Origin: Microbacteriaceae bacterium
GTDB lineage: Bacteria > Actinomycetota > Actinomycetes > Actinomycetales > Microbacteriaceae
Direction of reading: 5' to 3'
NCBI GenBank assembly: GCA_012511645.1
Contig: JAAZFP010000203.1
Location: 1-5,288 of the forward strand
DNA length: 5,288 nt
The notes beneath the pieces are model-generated. The model was not told the origin of the DNA, did no database searches, and was given only the letters and a program-made list of their open reading frames with translations. A program made the translations under genes and the position numbers. Below, piece by piece: positions 1-4,926 of this stretch. The first letter of the stretch is position 1; each line of letters starts with the position of its first letter.

Positions 1-890
1 CCGACTGGTTCGCGGCCAGGCGCCTGGCGACGCTGCTCGTCGTCAATGACTGGCTCAGATATGGGTTTCGCCGGGGCAGACACCAGACGGTGCTGCAAAC
101 CTGGCATGGCACGATGCTCAACCGCCTCGCGCTTGCGCGCAGCGGCATGAGCCTGCGCACCCGCATCGCGGTGCACCGCGAGAGCCGCCGCTGGAGCCTG
201 CTGCTGTCGCAGAACCCGCATTCGACCGAACAGTTTCGCACGAGCTATGCCTAGCGGGGTGAGGTGCTCGAGCTGGGCTACCCGCGCGACGATCGCCTCG
301 CTGATGCGGTGGCCGGCGGCGAGCGCATCGGGGTCGCGGTTGCCACCGCGAAGAGTGCCCTTGGGTTGTCGCCCGAGAGGCGCGTGCCCGCCTATGTGCC
401 CACATGGCGAGCCGAGGGGCAGCCGGTGAACACGATCAATGTGCACGAACTCGCTGAGCGCCTCGGTGACGAATGGACAGTGGTTGTTCGGGGTCACACT
501 CGCAGCGGCGGTGTGAGTCACGGGATGGATCCTCGGGTGTGTGATGCCACCGCGCACCCTGATGTGAACGATGTCATTCTCGCCGCCGACCTGCTCGTGA
601 CCGACTACTCATCGGTGATGTTTGACGCTGCCGTGGCGCGGGCACCGATGCTGTTTTATGTGCCAGACTTCGACACCTACCGGGAGCGCGAGCGCGGCTT
701 CACCTTTGACTTTGCGGCGCTGGCTCCGGGGCCCTGTGTCACCACGGGCGATGAGGTGGTGCAGGCCGCTCACGCTGGTGTGTCGCTCGGTGAACGGTAT
801 GACGCGTGGTGCCGCACGTTCGTGCCGCACGATGAAGGTCATGCTGCGCGGCGAGTGGTCGATGCGCTCGTTGAACGCGGCGCGCTCTAG
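1..890 (+). pseudogene. TagF-like CDP-glycerol:glycerophosphotransferase, 5'-truncated by window edge and interrupted by in-frame amber
   Basis: This family (Glyphos_transf) transfers glycerol-phosphate from CDP-glycerol onto a lipid-linked acceptor at the inner membrane face during teichoic acid synthesis. The reading frame starts at position 3 (first complete codon) and ends with TAG at 888-890. Family landmarks appear in order in one frame: QTWHGTM with the conserved histidine at 105-107, GYPRDD at 276-293, VPTWR at 396-410, RGHTRSGG with a second conserved histidine at 495-497, TDYSSVMFD with DYSS at 603-614, then a YVPDFDTYRERERGF stretch and a normal C-terminus. A TAG at 252-254 splits this frame after FRTSYA and before RGEVLELGYPRDD. 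Homologues usually carry a tyrosine or other aromatic there, so TAC-to-TAG is the simplest explanation. There is no frameshift and no other damage. The downstream part could restart at GTG 264, but it would lack the first histidine. The alternatives are a recent nonsense mutation, a sequencing error, or suppression. The family call is secure; the pseudogene status is less so. Confidence 0.85.
252..254 (+). other. In-frame amber stop inside the TagF-like gene
   Basis: Reading in frame from position 3 gives TAT GCC TAG CGG GGT GAG across 246-263. The conserved protein signature resumes immediately after the stop in the same frame. One base change (TAG to TAC or TAT) would restore a tyrosine between the FRTSYA and RGEVLELGYPRDD segments. 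Nothing near it suggests selenocysteine or pyrrolysine recoding, and UAG is not a recoding codon typical of actinobacteria. Confidence 0.9.
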
Positions 891-983
891 CCGGCCGCGG
901 CCTTCCCTGACGGGTCACGCTCTCCGCTGATGTGCTGCTGAGTGTCGCTCAGGGGGCGGTGGGTGTGGCAAGTAGCCCGCGGC
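891..983. other. Convergent intergenic spacer with weak hairpins
   Basis: This 93-bp spacer separates two genes that end facing each other. It holds a 10-bp perfect palindrome GGCCGCGGCC at 893-902, directly after the upstream stop, and a short hairpin CTGAG-TGTCG-CTCAG at 938-952. Neither is followed by a T-run on either strand, so a classical intrinsic terminator is not supported, although actinobacterial terminators often lack a U-tract. No coding potential was recognised. Confidence 0.35.
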
Positions 984-2027
984 TCACATGCGTGACCGGT
1001 CGACGGTGCGACCGGCGCCACCGAGCAAACCCACCAAAAAGCCCGCACCCCAGGTGAGGTGCATGGTGACGAGGGCTGCGAGCCCGGTCACTCGCTCGCC
1101 AGCACCGCGAAGCCCCGGCAACCGGGTACAGGCAAAGAGCACCCCGGCGAGATAGAGCGCTGGGATCAGGTGCACGAGCGACCACCATGGCCACCCCACC
1201 AGGCCGACGCACTGCAGCACGAAGATGATCAGGCTGAGCGCGAGCCCGATGACGAGCGCGCCCGGCACAAAGAACCGCCAGGGGGTGTCGCGCGGAGATC
1301 TGCGCACGAGCACCGCGCGCCAGGCGCCGGTCGCAAAGAACTGTTTCGCGAGATCGCCGAGGCTGGCCCGCGGCCAGTATGTGACCCCGAGAGCCGGGGC
1401 GAACCAGACGAGCCCGCCCGCGCGACGAATGCGCAGGTTGAGCTCCCAGTCTTCACCGCGGCGAATGCCCTCGTCATAGCCGCCAACCGCTTCGAGTGCT
1501 TCGCGACGAAAGATGCCCAGATAGGCGCTCTCAGCAGGCCCCGGCGTGCCGTCGCCATGGTAGGCGCCACCGCCGAGGCCGTAGGGGCTGTTGTAGGCTG
1601 CGGCGATGGCGCGCTGCACGCGACCCCGACCTGCGGCACGCATCACCCCGCCGACGTTCGCCGCGCTCACCTCGTGCAGCGCCTCGATGCCGCGGGTGGT
1701 GTAGTCGGGGGTGAGCGTGCTGTGGGCATCCACGCACACCACGATCGGGTGTGTGCTTGCGGCAATCGCGCGGTACAGGCCGATCGCATTATCACGCTGC
1801 GGGTTTGCAACCAGCCGCACCCGCGGGTCAGCCGCGGCAATGCGCTCGGCGATCTCGGTGCTGCGGTCAGTCGATGGGCCGAGCGCCAGCACGATCTCTT
1901 TCTCGCCGACATAGTCTTGTGCGAGGATCGTGCGAACGGCTTCGTCGAGGTAGCCCTCTTCGTTCAGCACCGGCATCACATAGCTGACGCCGGGCAACGG
2001 GGGCAGCTCGGGCAGGCTCAGACTCAC
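984..2027 (-). CDS. ExoA-like family 2 glycosyltransferase with C-terminal membrane helices
   Basis: Predicted to move a sugar from a nucleotide-sugar donor to a lipid-linked or polysaccharide acceptor at the cytoplasmic membrane. The 347-residue product opens with the GT-A strand SYVMPVLNEEGYLDEAV (15-31). GPSTDRS (50-56) stands where the usual DGSTD motif would be, and VDAH (99-102) replaces the usual DxD, as in the succinoglycan ExoA-type subgroup. NVGGVMR (124-130), NSPYGLGGGAY (146-156), the acceptor-side segments YLGIFRREA (169-177), GGYDE (182-186) and GEDWEL (191-196), and QFFATGAWRA (229-238) follow. Three hydrophobic segments lie near 253-275, 281-300 and 314-336. The GTG at 2027 is preferred: the frame stays open to TTG 2099, but that would run into the divergent gene starting at 2069. 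No Shine-Dalgarno precedes GTG, and a CAGAAT hexamer sits 6 nt upstream, so the mRNA may be leaderless. The exact sugar and polymer cannot be read from sequence. Confidence 0.88.
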   Translation of the reverse strand: MSLSLPELPPLPGVSYVMPVLNEEGYLDEAVRTILAQDYVGEKEIVLALGPSTDRSTEIAERIAAADPRVRLVANPQRDNAIGLYRAIAASTHPIVVCVDAHSTLTPDYTTRGIEALHEVSAANVGGVMRAAGRGRVQRAIAAAYNSPYGLGGGAYHGDGTPGPAESAYLGIFRREALEAVGGYDEGIRRGEDWELNLRIRRAGGLVWFAPALGVTYWPRASLGDLAKQFFATGAWRAVLVRRSPRDTPWRFFVPGALVIGLALSLIIFVLQCVGLVGWPWWSLVHLIPALYLAGVLFACTRLPGLRGAGERVTGLAALVTMHLTWGAGFLVGLLGGAGRTVDRSRM

Positions 2028-2033
2028 CCCGTC

Positions 2034-2039
2034 ATTCTG
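2034..2039 (-). promoter_or_regulatory. Candidate -10 element of the glycosyltransferase gene
   Basis: On the minus strand CAGAAT is followed by exactly 6 nt and then the GTG start at 2027, which would place the transcript start on the start codon. It matches the actinobacterial -10 pattern only at the A and the final T. The same octamer GGCAGAAT with the same 6-nt spacing precedes the permease GTG at 4862, which strengthens the call. No clear -35 was seen. Confidence 0.45.
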
Positions 2040-2056
2040 CCATGGCCCCGCTCGAA

Positions 2057-2062
2057 TAGGCT
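2057..2062 (+). promoter_or_regulatory. Candidate -10 element (TAGGCT) of the 2069 gene, leaderless
   Basis: TAGGCT fits the actinobacterial -10 pattern TANNNT. Six bases (TGAAGC) separate it from the ATG at 2069, so transcription would begin at the A of the start codon. No Shine-Dalgarno sequence lies upstream and no convincing -35 hexamer was found. The 41-bp region also contains the 8-bp palindrome GCCATGGC (2039-2046) between the two divergent -10 candidates. Confidence 0.55.
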
Positions 2063-2068
2063 TGAAGC

Positions 2069-3298
2069 ATGCAACTGGCGAAAGACGTGAAGCGGGCAAA
2101 GCGACTGGTCAAGAAGGTGCTGAAGGGCCGGCGGGCACTCTTTGGTGCTCGTGAGCTCGTGGCGCAGCGCGGACCGCTGCCCGAGCAAACCTTTCGCATC
2201 GGTGTGTATTTCGCCGACAGTGACGTCAACATTTATCAGATGCGTCAGTGGTATGCGCCGCTCGCCGAGCTCTCGAAGACCCATCCCGTCGTGGTGATCG
2301 CGCGCAGCCCCGCCGGCGCCAAACTGCTCATGGAAGAGAGCGGGCTCGACGTGGCGTTTGCGCAGAAGGTGACCGACCTCGAGAAGCTGGTGCGGCAGCA
2401 GCCGCTTGAGGTGATTCTGTATGTCAATCAGAACACCCGAAACTTTCAGATGATGCGCTATGGCGAGCGCTGGCATGTGTTCATCAATCACGGTGAGAGC
2501 GACAAGATGTACATGACCAGCAATCAGTTCAAGAGTTATGATCACGCGTTTATCGCGGGGGATGCGGCCCGCACGCGTCTCAGTAAGGCGCTGTGGGAGT
2601 ACGACCTCGATACCCGCACGTTTGCGATTGGTCGCCCACAGACGGATCACCTCGCTGGTGAGCCGCCGTTTGCTGCCGATGATCGCACGGTGGTGCTCTA
2701 CGCACCGACGTGGGAAGGCGACCGGCCAGCGGCGAGCTATGGTTCAGTGGTGACGCACGGTGAGCGGCTCGTTGAGCGGCTCATCGCAACGGGTCGGCAT
2801 CGCGTCGTCTACCGGCCTCACCCGCGCAGCGGGGTCGTGAGCCCCGAGTTTGGCGCAGCAAACGAGCGCATTATTGCGGCGCTCGCCGCGGCGAACCAGC
2901 GCGATCCTGGCGCCCAGCATGTGTATGACACGGCGCCCGCGATTGGGTGGCAGCTGAGCGTGCCCGATGTGGCCATCTGCGATGTCTCGGCGATGGTCTA
3001 TGACCGCCTCGCTACCGGCAAACCACTCATGGTGACCCGCCCCGCCTCGCCCGAGGCGGACGTTGATGAGACGGGCTATCTCAGCGTGTGCGAGTGGTTG
3101 ACTGAGGGCGATGTCGATCGCATCGACGAGGTGTTGCAGGGAGTGATCGAGGATGACGAGGCGCGCGAGCGTCTCGGCACCTGGTCAACGCACTACTTTG
3201 GTGACACAACCCATGGCGCGCCGACTCGCAGGTTTCATGAGGCCATCGAGACGCTGCTCGGGCGCGCCGAAGCGCTGAAGGCTGGTGGTCAGGCCTAA
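2069..3298 (+). CDS. CDP-glycerol glycerophosphotransferase family protein (divergent, intact)
   Basis: A 409-residue member of the superfamily that transfers polyol-phosphate units onto lipid-linked wall polymers. The N-terminus (about 1-35) is a lysine/arginine-rich amphipathic stretch, suited to peripheral attachment to the membrane. A Rossmann-like N-domain begins near FRIGVYFADSDV (42-53). Motifs then follow: INHGESDKMYM with HG at 141-142, YDHAFIAGDAARTRL (157-171), IGRPQTDHL (187-195), YAPTWEGDRP (211-220), YRPHPRSG (248-255) and CDVSAMVYDRLATGKPLMV (304-322). The last corresponds to the TDYSS region of TagF but has DVSA instead, and the HG motif lacks the following T of HGT, so donor or acceptor preference may differ. 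ATG 2069 is chosen because TAGGCT lies 6 nt upstream. The TAA at 3296-3298 overlaps the ATPase stop on the other strand. Polyol type (glycerol, ribitol or other) is not determinable here. Confidence 0.85.
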   Translation: MQLAKDVKRAKRLVKKVLKGRRALFGARELVAQRGPLPEQTFRIGVYFADSDVNIYQMRQWYAPLAELSKTHPVVVIARSPAGAKLLMEESGLDVAFAQKVTDLEKLVRQQPLEVILYVNQNTRNFQMMRYGERWHVFINHGESDKMYMTSNQFKSYDHAFIAGDAARTRLSKALWEYDLDTRTFAIGRPQTDHLAGEPPFAADDRTVVLYAPTWEGDRPAASYGSVVTHGERLVERLIATGRHRVVYRPHPRSGVVSPEFGAANERIIAALAAANQRDPGAQHVYDTAPAIGWQLSVPDVAICDVSAMVYDRLATGKPLMVTRPASPEADVDETGYLSVCEWLTEGDVDRIDEVLQGVIEDDEARERLGTWSTHYFGDTTHGAPTRRFHEAIETLLGRAEALKAGGQA

Positions 3299-4065
3299 CC
3301 CTGGTTGTGATCGGCGTTGTAGCGCTCGAGCGCATCGTCGATCGGGCCGTCGAACTGCAGCGCGCCGCGGTCAAGATACAGGCCGCGCGAGCAGAACCTG
3401 CGCAGGTCACGCTCGTTGTGCGACACCAAAAAGAGCGTTTTGCCCTCACCGAGCAACTCGTCGATGCGGGCGTAGCACTTCTGACGAAACGCCTTATCGC
3501 CGACGGCGAGCACCTCGTCGACCAGCAGCACCGGCTCGTCGAGCTGTGAAACCACGGCAAATGCGACGCGCACCTTCATGCCGCTCGACAGGTGTTTGAA
3601 GGGGGTGTCGAGCACGTCAGCGGCTTCGGCGAAGGCCACGATGGTGTCGAAGCGGGCGGTGATTTCACGCTTCGTGAGGCCGTGCATGCCGGCGGTGAGG
3701 TGAATGTTGTCGCGCACCGTCAGGTCACCCGCGAACCCGCCGGTGAGCTCGATGAGCGGGGCGACCCCGCCTCGCACCTCGACGGTTCCCTCGTCTGGCA
3801 GCAGCACGCCAGCAACCAGCTTGAGCAGGGTTGACTTACCCTGGCCGTTGCGGCCAACCACCCCGATCGCCTCGCCGCGGGTCACGGAAAAGCTCACCCC
3901 GCGCAGTGGCCAAAACTCGCCCGAGCGGTTTCGACGACGCTTCGACGAGAAGAGATCCTTGAAGCTGCGCCTCGAGCCGCGGTTGCGTCTGAACCGCACG
4001 CCGAGATCGCGCACCGCGATGATCTCGTCGGCTGCCTCAGCGGGGTGGTGGTCGTGGGTGCTCAT
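3295..4065 (-). CDS. ABC transporter ATP-binding protein, polysaccharide/teichoic acid exporter (TagH/Wzt type)
   Basis: The 256-residue product is the ATPase that powers export of a lipid-linked wall polymer with the permease encoded just upstream. Visible elements: the N-terminal strand EIIAVRDLGVRF (14-25), an arginine-rich segment (about 27-48) leading to FWPLRGVSF (typical of this subfamily), Walker A GRNGQGKST (71-79), a PLIELTGGF segment (103-111) replacing the common Q-loop context, signature LSSGM (159-163), Walker B VLLVDE (179-184) followed by VLAVGD, and the switch histidine in LVSHN (213-217). It stops after the nucleotide-binding domain, so it lacks the C-terminal carbohydrate-binding domain of long Wzt proteins and the extra C-terminal region of Bacillus TagH. 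ATG 4065 is preferred over GTG 4071 because AAGGAG lies 8 nt before ATG but only 2 nt before GTG. The start is 2 nt beyond the permease stop, implying translational coupling. Substrate is inferred from neighbours. Confidence 0.92.
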   Translation of the reverse strand: MSTHDHHPAEAADEIIAVRDLGVRFRRNRGSRRSFKDLFSSKRRRNRSGEFWPLRGVSFSVTRGEAIGVVGRNGQGKSTLLKLVAGVLLPDEGTVEVRGGVAPLIELTGGFAGDLTVRDNIHLTAGMHGLTKREITARFDTIVAFAEAADVLDTPFKHLSSGMKVRVAFAVVSQLDEPVLLVDEVLAVGDKAFRQKCYARIDELLGEGKTLFLVSHNERDLRRFCSRGLYLDRGALQFDGPIDDALERYNADHNQG

Positions 4066-4067
4066 GA

Positions 4068-4862
4068 TCACAGCTCCTTCAAGACGCCGCCGACGGAGCG
4101 GCGAAACACGAGCGCGCCGATCAGCAGCGTCACCGCGGTGATCGCCGCAGATACCGCAACCAGCGCCCAGTTGAGCTGTTCGGGAAAAAAGCCCGCACGA
4201 AACAACGAAAAGATGCCGGAGAGCGGGTTGAGCCAGGCGAGAGGCGCCACGGCTGCCGGCAGATCACTCACGCCGTAAATCACGGGCGACGCATAGAACA
4301 GCACCCGAAGCACCAGCTTGGTGGCCCGCTCGAGGTCGCGAAAGAACACGACCAGTGGGGCAACGATGAGGCCGACGCCCAGCACGAGCGCGGCCATCAT
4401 GACTATCGCGAGCGGATAGAGCAGGATGAGCCAGTTCACCGTCGCCCCATTGATGATCGCGAATGCGATGAGCACCGGGAGGCTCAGCAGAAACTCAACC
4501 CCCTTCGCGCACACAATGCGCGCGACCCAGACCCAGCGCGGCAGCGCGACGGAGCGCACGAGCTTCACATCTCGCAAGAATGCTCGCGTCGAATCACCGA
4601 CCGCTCCGTTGAACCACACCCAGGGCAGCATTGCGCACAGCAGAAACACGATGTAGGGCGCTTCGCCGATTGAGCGGTCGATGAGCTGCGTGAAAATGAA
4701 CCAATAGATCAGGCTCATGACGAGTGGATCAAGAATCGACCACAGGTACCCGAGCAACGACGTCGAATAGCGCACCTTGAGGTCACGCACCGTCAGCAGC
4801 CGAAGCGAACGAAACGCTGCCGTGCGCTGCGCTGCGCGCGGCCGTATGCTGTGGGTAGTCAC
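4068..4862 (-). CDS. ABC-2 type permease, polysaccharide/teichoic acid exporter (TagG/Wzm type)
   Basis: The 264-residue integral membrane subunit forms the channel for export of a lipid-linked polymer. The family hallmark LLTVRDLKVRYSTSLLGYLW lies at 22-41 with LDPL at 44-47: an amphipathic interfacial helix with RDLK.RY leading into the first membrane span. Hydrophobic spans fall near 42-60, 68-87, 112-137, 144-173, 185-200 and 233-254, giving the usual six. FFRDLERA (173-180), FYASPVIY (189-196) and LNPLSGIF (211-218) are typical ABC2_membrane landmarks. The frame remains open upstream to ATG 5171, but that extension is Cys/Ser-rich and is the reverse of the repetitive gene starting at 4927. 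GTG 4862 gives the family's usual length and lies 6 nt after a -10-like CAGAAT. The stop TGA (4070-4068) is followed closely by the ATPase start, so the two form an operon. Confidence 0.92.
   Translation of the reverse strand: MTTHSIRPRAAQRTAAFRSLRLLTVRDLKVRYSTSLLGYLWSILDPLVMSLIYWFIFTQLIDRSIGEAPYIVFLLCAMLPWVWFNGAVGDSTRAFLRDVKLVRSVALPRWVWVARIVCAKGVEFLLSLPVLIAFAIINGATVNWLILLYPLAIVMMAALVLGVGLIVAPLVVFFRDLERATKLVLRVLFYASPVIYGVSDLPAAVAPLAWLNPLSGIFSLFRAGFFPEQLNWALVAVSAAITAVTLLIGALVFRRSVGGVLKEL
4074..4079 (-). promoter_or_regulatory. Ribosome binding site AAGGAG for the ATPase gene
   Basis: On the minus strand AAGGAG is followed by 8 nt (CTGTGATC) and then ATG 4065. It lies inside the last codons of the permease gene (Leu-Lys-Glu-Leu-stop), and decides in favour of ATG 4065 over the overlapping GTG 4071. 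It is the only clear Shine-Dalgarno sequence at a gene start in the window, as expected for the one internal cistron. Confidence 0.75.
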
Positions 4863-4868
4863 AGACCT

Positions 4869-4874
4869 ATTCTG
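4869..4874 (-). promoter_or_regulatory. Candidate -10 element of the exporter operon
   Basis: CAGAAT on the minus strand, preceded by GG, lies exactly 6 nt (AGGTCT) upstream of GTG 4862. It repeats the GGCAGAAT-N6-GTG arrangement of the glycosyltransferase start. A TTGGCT about 15 nt further upstream could serve as a suboptimally spaced -35. No Shine-Dalgarno sequence lies at a usable distance, so a leaderless transcript is likely. An overlapping TAGGTC is a competing -10, but it would place the transcript start inside the gene. Confidence 0.45.
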
Positions 4875-4891
4875 CCTGACTTCTGAGGCAG
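4872..4891. repeat. Inverted repeat CTGCCT-N8-AGGCAG between divergent promoters
   Basis: Perfect 6-bp arms at 4872-4877 and 4886-4891 flank 8 nt. On the minus strand the downstream arm runs into the CAGAAT -10 candidate of the exporter operon (GGCAG is shared), so a protein bound here could affect that promoter. It could be an operator or simply chance; no regulator gene is in the window. Confidence 0.4.
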
Positions 4892-4913
4892 CCAAGAAGG
4901 GTCTCTCGTTTGA

Positions 4914-4919
4914 TAGGTT
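4914..4919 (+). promoter_or_regulatory. Candidate -10 element (TAGGTT) of the right-edge gene, leaderless
   Basis: TAGGTT matches TANNNT and is followed by 7 nt (TGTAGTC) and then GTG 4927, so the transcript could start at the initiation codon. No Shine-Dalgarno sequence precedes GTG. It resembles the TAGGCT element before the 2069 gene. No clear -35 was recognised. Confidence 0.5.
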
Positions 4920-4926
4920 TGTAGTC

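Larger units (their letters stand above)
4861..4922. repeat. Inverted pair ACAGACCTAT / ATAGGTTTGT spanning the divergent promoter region
   Basis: The 10-bp segment at 4861-4870 reads ATAGGTCTGT on the minus strand. The segment at 4913-4922 reads ATAGGTTTGT on the plus strand, 9 of 10 identical. Each copy faces outward toward its gene's start. The plus copy contains the -10 candidate of the 4927 gene. The pair may reflect shared promoter sequence or a common regulator site. Confidence 0.45.

Noticed and set aside
118..405. Minus-strand open frame over the TagF-like gene
   Set aside because: It is a low-complexity Arg/Ala/Ser-rich translation typical of GC-rich shadows, lying antisense to a clear family match.
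264..890. A separate functional gene starting at GTG 264
   Set aside because: It begins in the middle of the TagF-like catalytic domain and lacks the HGT histidine. It is more simply the back half of the amber-split gene.
938..952. CTGAG-TGTCG-CTCAG hairpin as an intrinsic terminator
   Set aside because: The stem is only 5 bp and no T-run follows on either strand. It is kept only as a remark on the spacer.
1059..2090. Long plus-strand open frame (343 codons) antisense to the glycosyltransferase
   Set aside because: It mirrors a well supported GT2 gene in a GC-rich sequence, where antisense frames stay open by codon bias. Its translation shows no domain and is rich in Arg, His, Glu and Ala.
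2028..2099. Glycosyltransferase start at TTG 2099
   Set aside because: It would overlap the start of the divergent gene at 2069 and both candidate promoters, and adds 24 residues with no family match. GTG 2027 fits better.
4066..4071. ATPase start at GTG 4071, overlapping the permease stop
   Set aside because: The AAGGAG site is only 2 nt from this GTG but 8 nt from ATG 4065, so ATG 4065 is the better start.
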